Below, one piece after another: positions 1-6,737 of a stretch of 24,381 nt of DNA. Source of the DNA: a virus; IMG/VR virus record IMGVR_UViG_3300038825_001399, positions 933 to 25,313 of that record. The stretch is one strand, 5' to 3'. Both the position numbers and the translations under genes were made by a program. The notes beneath the pieces are model-generated. The model saw only the letters and a list, made by a program, of their open reading frames with translations, had not been told where the DNA came from and made no database searches. Position 1 is the stretch's first letter; each line of letters starts with the position of its first letter.

Positions 1-69
1 AGCTCAATCGGATAGAGCATCGGCCTTCTAAGCCGAGGGTTGCAGGTTCGAGTCCTGCTGGGCGCACCA
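1..69 (+). tRNA. tRNA-Arg (anticodon TCT), 5' end cut by window edge
   Basis: The D-arm (from position 2), anticodon arm (stem 20-24 with 32-36), variable loop and T-arm with the TTCGA loop are all visible. The 3' acceptor strand, discriminator A and an encoded CCA end at 69. The seven-base anticodon loop 25-31 places TCT at 27-29, which reads AGA and AGG arginine codons. About eight bases of the 5' side (acceptor strand plus position 8) lie before the window. AGA looks like the favoured Arg codon in the genes downstream, which fits a phage-borne tRNA that supplements the host pool. The encoded CCA is common in bacterial and phage tRNAs. Confidence 0.93.
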
Positions 70-91
70 ATTTTAATAATGGAGATATAAT

Positions 92-313
92 ATGAAAGGT
101 TATTATTTAATTTCTTACGAAGATGGTTATGGAAATAATCGTGAAGCCGCTTTTAGATCACTCGAAAAAATTACAGAAGCATTCTATGACTTAATTTCAG
201 ATAGAAAAAGAAATCGTAAGCTTGATAATTTTTGGATTGAAGATACAGATAAAAATATTATCAAAGCTTACGATAATGAGGAAAGATGTGAAATAAATCC
301 AGATGATTTATAA
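92..313 (+). CDS. Small phage protein of unknown function (73 aa)
   Basis: I do not recognise this protein. It starts at an ATG preceded by GGAG about eight bases upstream, 22 bases after the tRNA. The product is hydrophilic and charged, with an aromatic-rich start (GYYLISYEDGYG), a basic middle (DRKRNRK around residues 37-43) and an acidic C-terminus. There is no signal peptide or membrane segment. Its TAA stop shares the A with the ATG of the next gene (TAATG), so the two are probably translationally coupled. It may be a small regulatory or host-takeover protein, but nothing in the sequence shows a function. Confidence 0.7.
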   Translation: MKGYYLISYEDGYGNNREAAFRSLEKITEAFYDLISDRKRNRKLDNFWIEDTDKNIIKAYDNEERCEINPDDL

Positions 314-693
314 TGGGTCTTGACCAATACATGATGAAACGTAATGGAAACCTAACTTCAGGCGACACTGATGAGGTTGATGTAGTCGAGATTGCTTACT
401 GGCGCCCACACCCAAAGAGGCGTCACATTCAAAATTGGATGGAAGAAAAGTGGCGTGAACTCGGCAATACTGGTGAGTTTAATTGCGTATCGCTTGACAT
501 GACTCATGAACTCTTAGATAAACTCCAAGAGGATGTTGCACATAATAAACTTTGCGAGTATGATGCGAGTGGTTTCTTTTATGGCTCTTTTGACTTCACA
601 GAAGAGGATGAGCGATATCTATTGAGTACCATTCTGGAATGCCGTAAGGCCATTGATGATGGATGGCATGTTTTCTACGATAGCTGGTGGTAA
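313..693 (+). CDS. Conserved phage protein with MGLDxY start (126 aa)
   Basis: The N-terminal MGLDQYM, a central EIAYWRPH segment, a GFFYGS motif near residues 87-92 and a C-terminal aromatic FYDSWW resemble a family of small conserved proteins common in phages and some bacteria. In that family, an MGLDMYL-type start is followed by a YWRK motif and a FFFG motif. No biochemical function is established that I can name. The protein is soluble, rich in acidic and aromatic residues, and contains no membrane segment. The start overlaps the stop of the upstream gene (TAATG), which implies coupling. The gene ends just before a late-promoter-like AATAAATAC, so it probably belongs to the upstream, non-late unit. 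Confidence 0.8.
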   Translation: MGLDQYMMKRNGNLTSGDTDEVDVVEIAYWRPHPKRRHIQNWMEEKWRELGNTGEFNCVSLDMTHELLDKLQEDVAHNKLCEYDASGFFYGSFDFTEEDERYLLSTILECRKAIDDGWHVFYDSWW

Positions 694-701
694 TCATTCA
701 A

Positions 702-709
702 AATAAATA
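702..709 (+). promoter_or_regulatory. Candidate T4-type late promoter (AATAAATA)
   Basis: The octamer differs from the T4 late promoter consensus TATAAATA at one base and is followed by C, as at 2969. It sits right after the stop at 693 and before the accessory cassette, where a transcription unit boundary would be expected. It is weaker than the exact octamers at 2961, 6709 and 14414 because of the mismatch and because no well-placed start codon follows at the usual 26-34 nt. Confidence 0.45.
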
Positions 710-716
710 CTTGTAA

Positions 717-851
717 ATGAAACATCTAGATGATTTTCTTTTTTATTTTCCAACTGGAATGCGTTCCGTATTTGCAACAGGAGTAGTCATGCTTATAGAA
801 ATACTTTATGTTGCTGTTATTGCGATTTGTTGTTGGATGGTAGTGCGTTGA
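717..851 (+). CDS. Very small single-pass membrane peptide (20-44 aa)
   Basis: An open frame runs from ATG 717 (44 aa) to TGA 849-851. A second in-frame ATG at 789 is preceded by AGGAG at 779-783 with five-base spacing, and gives a 20-residue peptide, MLIEILYVAVIAICCWMVVR. That peptide is one hydrophobic segment ending in Arg. The ATG at 717 has no ribosome site and lies only eight bases after the putative late promoter, so 789 is the better-supported start. The stop overlaps a TTG (848-850) that may start the metallopeptidase, so this reading frame may also act as a coupling leader. I recognise no family, and it could be non-coding. Confidence 0.4.
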   Translation: MKHLDDFLFYFPTGMRSVFATGVVMLIEILYVAVIAICCWMVVR

Positions 852-1318
852 TTATACTAGATATAACAGGTGGCATAAAACGAGACAGGATACTTGCTGA
901 GAAAGTAATTGGGTTTTGTATCAAAGAGTTATTGCCTCGTCATCGTAACCTACTCATAACTTGTAGGCTCAAAAACATAATTAATGATGGCGCATACGGG
1001 TGGTGTTGGGAAGGCGATGAAAAGAAAAGTTATGAAATTGAAATAGACGGCAGGCTTTCACGAGAGGGCATTCTAGAGAATGTTGATGATGGTGTGTATG
1101 CATTTATTGAAACTATTTGTCATGAGATGGTACACGTTATGCAGTATGCAACTAAATCGTTGGTGCAACGCGGCGGTGCTCTTCAATACTGGAAATGTAA
1201 AGATAAAAAATATAGAAACTATGCGAAGACTGACTATGACAAGCAGCCATGGGAAGCACAAGCATATAGAATGCAAGATGTATTATCAGAGAAATTCATA
1301 AGAACTTATAATGAGTGA
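848..1318 (+). CDS. SprT/neutral-type zinc metallopeptidase-like protein
   Basis: The zincin motif HEMVH (residues 92-96 from the TTG at 848) gives two zinc-binding histidines and the catalytic Glu. A downstream PWEAQA (about 134-139) matches the PWExEA motif of phage SprT-like metallopeptidases, whose Glu is a plausible third ligand. No ATG lies in frame before the active site. TTG 848 gives 156 residues, begins at the first hydrophobic strand and overlaps the stop of the upstream peptide. TTG 827 would add seven residues. No signal peptide is seen, so it would act in the cytoplasm. The substrate is unknown; host protein degradation or virion maturation are possibilities. It is the first large gene of the accessory cassette. 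Confidence 0.72.
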   Translation: MIILDITGGIKRDRILAEKVIGFCIKELLPRHRNLLITCRLKNIINDGAYGWCWEGDEKKSYEIEIDGRLSREGILENVDDGVYAFIETICHEMVHVMQYATKSLVQRGGALQYWKCKDKKYRNYAKTDYDKQPWEAQAYRMQDVLSEKFIRTYNE

Positions 1319-1323
1319 TTGAA

Positions 1324-1494
1324 ATGGAAGGTTTGCTATTGTTGTTAGTGGTTGGGTTTCTAATGTATTATTTGATACGGCACCCTTTGATATCATTATC
1401 AGTAGCGCTTCAAGTGTTAGGTTTATTGATTCTAGGTACAATTGGACTTAGTATAATATTTGTTTGCATTGTTTTAATTGGACATGGATTATAA
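1324..1494 (+). CDS. Small two-helix membrane protein (56 aa)
   Basis: ATG 1324 opens a 56-codon frame, five bases after the metallopeptidase stop. GAGTGA at 1313-1318 is a possible ribosome site five bases upstream. The product is almost entirely hydrophobic. A first segment (about residues 3-18) is followed by the polar break RHP at 19-21, then a second long segment (about 23-52) ends in GHGL. This suggests a membrane hairpin or one long helix. Its TAA shares a base with the ATG of the methyltransferase (TAATG, 1492-1496). I cannot assign a family. Holin or antiholin is conceivable from size and topology, but nothing specific supports it. Confidence 0.58.
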   Translation: MEGLLLLLVVGFLMYYLIRHPLISLSVALQVLGLLILGTIGLSIIFVCIVLIGHGL

Positions 1495-2108
1495 TGAAAT
1501 ATAAAGAATGGTACACGCCAGGATATGGCACAGAAAAGGTCGGCCCGTTTCTCGTTGGTTTGATGCAAATGGCCCGACCACAAAAGGTATTAGAGATTGG
1601 GTTTGGTTACACCACGCCTTTTCTTATGGAAGGTTTGAAAAATAATTTTGAATTGCATTGGGATGGTAATTGCGATCCTGAATTCATGAAAACAAAATAC
1701 GATCCACGATTGGTCGTGATTGATGATCAGAGTTTAGAAACAGATGAGACTAGAGCAGACAATAGGCGAAAGTTGATTACTGACAATGCAACAAACACGG
1801 TTGACTTCATTGAAGGCAACTTTATGAATCCAGATATTATGTCTCAAGTGAAAGACACCTATTCTGAATTTGATATGTGTTGGTTTGATTGCGGCGGCCC
1901 AATCGAATTGCAATTCTTTCTTGATAATTATTTTGATATAGTCAAAGAGTATTTTGTCGTTCACTTTACTTTCTTCAAAGGTAAAGAAAACAAGAATGGT
2001 GAAACTATATCAAAGTTTCTAGAAACCAATTCACATATACAGCGATTAGATATAATTGAACCACATAAGTATCGACAGGGCAGTATTACTATATTGAGAA
2101 GAACTTGA
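1494..2108 (+). CDS. Class I SAM-dependent methyltransferase-like protein
   Basis: The product is 204 residues from ATG 1494, which overlaps the preceding stop. A TTG at 1464 would extend it by ten residues but would run deep into the membrane-protein gene. Motif I of Rossmann-fold methyltransferases is visible as VLEIGFGYT (residues 32-40), after an amphipathic helix. A later FDMCWFDCGG (126-135) occupies the position of the motif IV strand. The C-terminal beta-rich part ends in GSITILRR, as in small-molecule or O-methyltransferases. The substrate is not deducible; DNA methylation is unlikely because no DPPY or NPPY motif is present. Within the cassette it lies two genes upstream of an oxygenase-like protein. 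Confidence 0.68.
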   Translation: MKYKEWYTPGYGTEKVGPFLVGLMQMARPQKVLEIGFGYTTPFLMEGLKNNFELHWDGNCDPEFMKTKYDPRLVVIDDQSLETDETRADNRRKLITDNATNTVDFIEGNFMNPDIMSQVKDTYSEFDMCWFDCGGPIELQFFLDNYFDIVKEYFVVHFTFFKGKENKNGETISKFLETNSHIQRLDIIEPHKYRQGSITILRRT

Positions 2109-2110
2109 TT

Positions 2111-2323
2111 ATGAATTTTTCGCTAGAGTATTGCCTTAGTCTAGAAGAAAAAATAGAAACCCTAGAGAAGAGATGTGATATGCAACAAGAAATTATAGAT
2201 GATGTTAATTTCTTGTTGAGATATTATATGAATAATGTTGAAAGGAAAATGAAAGATTATGAGCAGTTTGTCAAATCTTGCGAAGACATTGGAGAGAAAG
2301 AACAAGCCGTCATCGATGTTTGA
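2111..2323 (+). CDS. Small coiled-coil protein (70 aa)
   Basis: ATG 2111 follows the methyltransferase stop at 2108 by two bases. A TTG at 2105 would overlap it. The product is highly charged and predicted to be helical: LSLEEKIETLEKRCDMQQEI (10-29) shows leucine/isoleucine heptad spacing typical of a coiled coil, and a second helix follows (MNNVERKMKDYEQFVKSCED). No enzymatic motif is present. Its last codons overlap the start region of the oxygenase-like gene in another frame. Function unknown; it may be an adaptor or a small structural protein. Confidence 0.62.
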   Translation: MNFSLEYCLSLEEKIETLEKRCDMQQEIIDDVNFLLRYYMNNVERKMKDYEQFVKSCEDIGEKEQAVIDV

Positions 2324-2954
2324 GAGAACACCGCTCTCAAAAAATTTTATAGAAAAGTTTCCTGTTATCAGTGTGGACTTGATGCCTTTGGCTTCAAAAG
2401 AAATTCCTGATCAGGACTTAACACTTAATGAGAATCTTGAAAGACAGATTCGCGAATACGGTGATACCCAACACAAGAAAACCAATGTCAAAGCACATAT
2501 GACTGATTGGTTCATGCATGATAACTCTAAAGGTTTTCAGTGGGTTTGCAATAGAGCAATTGATATTGCAACAGAGAACAATCCACACCAATTAGATATG
2601 ATTGCTTATGATTGTTGGGGTGCCATATATAAAGATGGTGATTATACAATCATGCATAATCATTGGCCGCATCTTTGGAGCTTTGTTTACTATGTGAACT
2701 GCCCTGAAGGTTCAGCACCATTGAACTTTGACAAGGCTGAGAAACCTTTGCGAGTTATGCCAAAGACAGGTATGATGGTTATGTTTCCTGGCTGGGTTAA
2801 TCATTCGGTTCCCGCACATATTGGTGATGATAGAATTGTCATCGCTGGTAATCTCACAATAAATCCTTTCTCACACATCCAGACACTAGAGAATCGTGGA
2901 TTAGGCCAATGGCGTTCTGTCTACGGTAACAGGGGCAACGTTAACAGGTTGTAG
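2316..2954 (+). CDS. 2OG-Fe(II) oxygenase-like protein
   Basis: The fold signature of small phage 2OG-Fe(II) oxygenases is visible. There is a HNHWPH segment (His at residues 114, 116 and 119 from ATG 2316), then SFVYYVN, a GMMVMFPGW turn, a distal NHSV histidine (163) and Arg173 in DRIVIAGN, which would bind 2-oxoglutarate. The proximal ligand is an HxH rather than the usual HxD, as in some members of the TIGR02466-like group, so activity needs testing. ATG 2316 gives 212 aa and an eight-base overlap with the previous gene. ATG 2259 would add 19 residues and overlap by 65 bases. The substrate is unknown. It closes the accessory cassette, directly before a strong late promoter. Confidence 0.7.
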   Translation: MFERTPLSKNFIEKFPVISVDLMPLASKEIPDQDLTLNENLERQIREYGDTQHKKTNVKAHMTDWFMHDNSKGFQWVCNRAIDIATENNPHQLDMIAYDCWGAIYKDGDYTIMHNHWPHLWSFVYYVNCPEGSAPLNFDKAEKPLRVMPKTGMMVMFPGWVNHSVPAHIGDDRIVIAGNLTINPFSHIQTLENRGLGQWRSVYGNRGNVNRL

Positions 2955-2960
2955 TTCACT

Positions 2961-2968
2961 TATAAATA
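2961..2968 (+). promoter_or_regulatory. T4-type late promoter (TATAAATA) for the hub genes
   Basis: An exact TATAAATA octamer, followed by C, lies in the 40-base gap between the oxygenase-like gene and the gp5-like gene, 34 bases upstream of GTG 2995. T4-like phages use this octamer as the -10 element of late promoters, recognised by gp55 with the gp33 co-activator and sliding clamp. No -35 element is expected. It should drive the hub/spike unit. Confidence 0.75.
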
Positions 2969-2994
2969 CTTCGATAATAGGAGTGTTTGTAATT

Positions 2995-4113
2995 GTGAAA
3001 CTTCAAGATGTTTCAAACTTTGCTGGACTTGATGGTTTTTGCTGGTTTGTTGGCCAAGTAGAAGCTCGTGTAATAACACACGATGCTGGAACAAGAACTA
3101 TAACACAAACTACATATGATGAAGATGGTGAACCAAATGGAACTGAGCAAGTCCAAGTTTCCGGCGTAACAACAATTCCCGATCCTTTACGATTGGGTAG
3201 AGTCAAGGTTCGCTGTATAGGTTATCATACTCAAGACAGAGATCAGTTGCCCACTGAGGATTTACCGTGGGCGACTGTGCTGCATCCAATAACATCCCCT
3301 GGCATTAGCGGTGTCGGAACAAATCCATTTCTAATAGAAGGAACCACAGTGTTTGGTTTCTTTCTTGATGCACATGATAAACAGCATCCTGTTATTCTAG
3401 GTTGTTTTGCAGGACGTGATGCACCAGGCGCATCATCTGATTATCGTGTATCATCAAGAACTGGTGCAACAGGACAGACACTTGCAGATGCAGAACCATA
3501 CGAACCGACAGGCGAAGTAGAGGATGATGTAGAAGATGTTGTTACTTGTGCAGAAAATGGTGTGTTTGGCCCATCCACCATAGATAATCGCGGCAGAACA
3601 ATATACTCAAATTATATAGAAGGCACAGCAAATTCTAACATCAGAGGACTTCTTAAAGAGTACGGTGGCCCAGATGTCGTCAGGGAAGTTGGAAATCTAC
3701 CCGATAGTCAAATTCTATGGTGTGCCGCTTGGGCATCAGCCGCACTCAATCGTTGTGGATTTAAAAGTCCAAACACAATGGGATCTCAAGTATTCGGAAC
3801 TAGAGCATCTCAGTATGGTGATGTGATAGCAACGGGTAAAGACTTTTCTGTAGATAAACTTAAAAAAGGAGATGTAATAGTTTATAAGTGGCCAGCGGGT
3901 AGTGGTTCTACAGGTCATGTTGGATTTTATACTGGTGAATCAAAACCATTCACAGATATTAATAATAAGCCAGCGGTGCGGATTGGTGTTTTGGGTGGAA
4001 ATCAAAGCAACGCATTATCTTCAAAACTAATGTCTACTAAACATATTGCATATGTTGTTAGACCGAGAAGGACAAGTGCTTCACTAACGGCCTCTGCGGC
4101 TAGAGAGATTTAA
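2995..4113 (+). CDS. 5: gp5-like baseplate hub protein: OB-fold plus NlpC/P60-CHAP-like peptidase
   Basis: This is a baseplate hub protein with a cell-wall-cutting domain, acting in the tail tip at infection. Residues from about 62 to 140 carry the gp5 OB-fold signature, DPLRLGRVKVRCIG then LPWA and a late PVILGCFAG. After an acidic linker, residues 230-357 match a Cys/His peptidase of the TIGR02594/NlpC-P60/CHAP type, with WCAAW (Cys243), KKGDVIVY, GHVGFY (His308) and LGGNQSN (Asn336). T4 gp5 has a lysozyme here instead. GTG 2995 was chosen because AGGAG at 2979-2983 precedes it and the product then begins MKLQD. GTG 2983 lies inside that ribosome site. The T4 spike beta-helix is absent and is encoded separately at 5633. 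Confidence 0.88.
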   Translation: MKLQDVSNFAGLDGFCWFVGQVEARVITHDAGTRTITQTTYDEDGEPNGTEQVQVSGVTTIPDPLRLGRVKVRCIGYHTQDRDQLPTEDLPWATVLHPITSPGISGVGTNPFLIEGTTVFGFFLDAHDKQHPVILGCFAGRDAPGASSDYRVSSRTGATGQTLADAEPYEPTGEVEDDVEDVVTCAENGVFGPSTIDNRGRTIYSNYIEGTANSNIRGLLKEYGGPDVVREVGNLPDSQILWCAAWASAALNRCGFKSPNTMGSQVFGTRASQYGDVIATGKDFSVDKLKKGDVIVYKWPAGSGSTGHVGFYTGESKPFTDINNKPAVRIGVLGGNQSNALSSKLMSTKHIAYVVRPRRTSASLTASAAREI

Positions 4114-4114
4114 A

Positions 4115-5620
4115 ATGATTGCAGATCCTAAATTACCAGGCAAAGTATTGGCCGCAGTTGAAGGAATTCAATTTGATGAATTTGGCGAAACTTTAATAAA
4201 AACAGCAGAGTCCGTTAGAGATGTCATTCCTGACTTAATCGATAATGAGGTTTTGAGTAGTTTACAAAGTGCTGCAAAAGGTCTTGAAGGTTTATCTATA
4301 CCAACAAGTCTTGCAGATATGCCCGACATCGCAAAAGAACTTTCTGGTGAGATCAATTTAACAAAACAAAAACTTGATGATGTGATCAGTCAGTCACTTG
4401 GTGGTCTAACAACAAGTGCGGCTACTCTTGCTCCATTGATGAAGAATAAATCTGTTGAAGTGCTCGGGCAACTTCGCAAAGTTATTCCACAGATACCTGA
4501 GCTTCCTAACATAAATTTGCAAGGCCAACTTGGTGATTTGCTTTCCAAGAAACTCGGTGGATTAAATGTGGCATCGCAATTGTCGTCTATAAAGGATACA
4601 TTTGGTGAGGCATTAACAAACAAAGGCATAGACTTAGATAATCTAGTTGATACTTTGACATTCGCTGCAGACCCTAATGTGCTAACACAATTGGGTGATA
4701 TGGATGATTTGATTGATAATATGAAATCAAAGATAGAGAATCTCGGCAATCCGTTAGGAGAACTTACTAAGTCGTTTGAGATATTTCAAAATATTGGTGG
4801 GTCACTAACTGATGATGTTGCTGAACAAATAAAGGAAACAATGGACTCACTTGATAGAACAGAAATTATTAATACCCTTCCAGAAGAAATTCAAATTCCA
4901 TCAATAAACAAGCAGGCGTTGAAAAGTTTGAAGAATAACCTTACCTCTCAAGTTGGCCAACTAGAAGGACTTAAAAATAAACTGAAAGGTTTAGTTGGTA
5001 AAGGTAGTGGCGACATATCTGATATAATCTCTAAGGTTGTTCCTAATCTTGAAAAACTTCCCTCTGGTGAAATTGTAGAGAAAGCAAAAAAGTCTCTTTT
5101 GGCTGCTGTTGACTCTGTACAAGAACAAGCAACTGAATTGAATCTAAATGCTAACATAACATTGATAACCAAGAAACTAGAAAACAATATTGCAGCATTT
5201 ACTGCTGGAGAGGGTAAAGGAAAAATTGTTTTTGATGATATTGCTAAGAAAGTTAAACTAGAACTTTCAGATGTAAAAGAAGAAATTGCGAAACTTGATA
5301 TACCCAAAGATTTGGATAAAGTGATGAGTCAAGTTACAGAGCAAATGAAATCTGTTGATGGAGAAATCCTAAAATTCTCTCAGGCATTATCTGAGAACGC
5401 TCCTACTCTAAGAAAAAATGTTCAGGAGCAAGTAAACAATCTTCCTATAGAACTCAAAGGTCTGTTTTCTGCTGGACAGGAAACTCCTTTAGACTTGACT
5501 GCTCTTTCTAGTAAAATAGAGGATGCAGGTAAACTTTTAGAGGGGGCTGCTGATAAACTTAAACCACAACTAAAAAAGGGTGCTTCACGACTGAGAGAAG
5601 CGGTTGAAGAGATCATATAA
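4115..5620 (+). CDS. Long helical protein between hub and spike genes (501 aa)
   Basis: ATG 4115 follows the hub gene stop by one base, and the next gene is the spike, so the product is probably a hub or spike-associated virion protein. The sequence is almost wholly amphipathic helix. Leu, Ile and Val recur at helical spacing with many Lys, Glu, Asp and Ser, and Pro/Gly breaks divide it into segments (IPEL, IPSI, LPEE, LPSG). There are no Cys residues and no transmembrane or signal segment. The style recalls apolipoprotein-like or tape-measure-like helix bundles. I cannot name a T4 counterpart: gp27 is beta-rich and does not fit. A tube-lumen component, spike chaperone or hub plug are all possible. 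Confidence 0.72.
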   Translation: MIADPKLPGKVLAAVEGIQFDEFGETLIKTAESVRDVIPDLIDNEVLSSLQSAAKGLEGLSIPTSLADMPDIAKELSGEINLTKQKLDDVISQSLGGLTTSAATLAPLMKNKSVEVLGQLRKVIPQIPELPNINLQGQLGDLLSKKLGGLNVASQLSSIKDTFGEALTNKGIDLDNLVDTLTFAADPNVLTQLGDMDDLIDNMKSKIENLGNPLGELTKSFEIFQNIGGSLTDDVAEQIKETMDSLDRTEIINTLPEEIQIPSINKQALKSLKNNLTSQVGQLEGLKNKLKGLVGKGSGDISDIISKVVPNLEKLPSGEIVEKAKKSLLAAVDSVQEQATELNLNANITLITKKLENNIAAFTAGEGKGKIVFDDIAKKVKLELSDVKEEIAKLDIPKDLDKVMSQVTEQMKSVDGEILKFSQALSENAPTLRKNVQEQVNNLPIELKGLFSAGQETPLDLTALSSKIEDAGKLLEGAADKLKPQLKKGASRLREAVEEII

Positions 5621-5632
5621 AAGAGCAATACT

Positions 5633-6691
5633 ATGACGATACAAACAACAATACGCGGACCAAACCCTATACAAGACTCAGGCAAAGGTGGACATTCGGA
5701 CCAAGGCACACCTGAAGGTTCAAAGGGCACTTTACCTGATGGAACTCAAGGTCAGGAACTTGAACCTAACACTAAAAGAGCCAGGTCATTAGAACACAGA
5801 AAAGAAAATGGAAACGGTATACCTGTAGCGACTAAACCAAACTTATCATCTGTATCAGATGATCCAAAGGTTTCCGGTACACCAGAAGATCCTGAACAAT
5901 TGCGAATGAGTGAGCCACATTATGCTGGTGTTGATCCCAATGATGAAACTTATGTGAGTGCTCAGTATCCTTATGTTCACGTTGAAAAAAGTGAAGCCGG
6001 TCACCTTAGAGTTGTGGATGATACTCTTGGTGGCGAACGATTGCTCACTCAACACAAGACAGGAACACTTGATGAGTATTTACCAAACGGTGACAAAAGA
6101 GTAAGGATTATAGGCGATGGATATGAAATCATTGCTGGACAAAAAAATATATTCATTGGAGCAGGAGGTAGAGCTAGTAGAGAAGATGCTCTGAACCTTA
6201 CTGTTAACGGTAATGTTCGTCAACTAGTAAAGGGTGATTACATTCTAGAAGTTGAAGGCGATTACCACGAAAAAGTTCATGGTAGTAGATATACAAAGAT
6301 TGGTGCCAAAGGTGGCGGTGGTAATTATGAGGTAGAAATACGAGGCAACTATTCTGCACAGATTAACGAAGACTATAAATTACACGTTACAGAAGACTAT
6401 GACTTGGTGGTTGATAAAAATAGAACAAGTATTATAAACGGTAAGGATACACTTGGCGTTACAGAAGGACTTTCACTTATATCAACTACGGGAAACATCT
6501 TGTTGTCGGCTATGAAGAATGTTGCTATCAACACAAACGATAGTGCTGAAGGAACCATTTCCTTGAAGGCAGCGAGTAATATTGATACTCGCTCCACTAC
6601 AACGACAGATATAACCGCTGGAACTATACTTAATCTTCATTCTGGTGATCAAACGCCAAGCCCAACCAATAGTATAAATTTAAATCCGTGA
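5633..6691 (+). CDS. gp5 C-terminal beta-helix spike protein
   Basis: The product is 352 residues and should form the trimeric membrane-piercing spike under the baseplate. Residues 1-100 are a polar, Gly/Pro/Asp-rich, presumably disordered arm. Residues 112-150 (YPYVHVEKSEAGHLRVVDD onward) match the region that precedes the needle in gp5/VgrG proteins. From about 150 to 345 short beta-strand repeats dominate (for example LEVEGDYHEKVHGSRYTKIG), with alternating hydrophobic and polar residues and periodic Gly/Asn turns as in the gp5 triple beta-helix. In T4 this domain is the C-terminus of gp5, joined to OB and lysozyme domains; here it is a separate gene, 12 bases after the helical protein. 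No metal-binding PAAR-type tip is apparent. Confidence 0.85.
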   Translation: MTIQTTIRGPNPIQDSGKGGHSDQGTPEGSKGTLPDGTQGQELEPNTKRARSLEHRKENGNGIPVATKPNLSSVSDDPKVSGTPEDPEQLRMSEPHYAGVDPNDETYVSAQYPYVHVEKSEAGHLRVVDDTLGGERLLTQHKTGTLDEYLPNGDKRVRIIGDGYEIIAGQKNIFIGAGGRASREDALNLTVNGNVRQLVKGDYILEVEGDYHEKVHGSRYTKIGAKGGGGNYEVEIRGNYSAQINEDYKLHVTEDYDLVVDKNRTSIINGKDTLGVTEGLSLISTTGNILLSAMKNVAINTNDSAEGTISLKAASNIDTRSTTTTDITAGTILNLHSGDQTPSPTNSINLNP

Positions 6692-6708
6692 TTCTTCTCC
6701 ACATCCCT

Positions 6709-6716
6709 TATAAATA
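6709..6716 (+). promoter_or_regulatory. T4-type late promoter (TATAAATA) for the wedge genes
   Basis: An exact TATAAATA lies in the 46-base gap between the spike gene and gene 25, 29 bases before GTG 6738. CGGAG at 6727-6731 is the ribosome site on the short leader. It should drive 25, 6 and the gp7-position gene, which are packed without further gaps. Confidence 0.75.
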
Positions 6717-6737
6717 ATAAAAATAACGGAGTGTTCA

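Noticed and set aside
1-69. tRNA 3' end as a prophage attachment site
   Set aside because: No integrase, excisionase or second copy of the tRNA end occurs in the window, and the neighbours are those of a lytic T4-like phage.
1464-1493. TTG start extending the methyltransferase by ten residues
   Set aside because: The extension lies inside the membrane-protein gene and has no ribosome site; ATG 1494 forms a typical TAATG overlap.
1324-1494. Firm holin call for the 56-aa membrane protein
   Set aside because: Small size and hydrophobicity alone do not identify a holin; no endolysin gene is adjacent and no family match is recognisable.
2652-2673. HNHW segment read as an HNH endonuclease motif
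   Set aside because: The surrounding strands, the distal NHSV histidine and the following Arg fit a 2OG-oxygenase-like jelly roll, and no beta-beta-alpha metal site or Cys zinc knuckles are visible.
2983-2994. GTG 2983 as start of the gp5-like protein
   Set aside because: The codon overlaps the AGGAG ribosome site at 2979-2983; GTG 2995 is at a usable distance and gives a family-like N-terminus.
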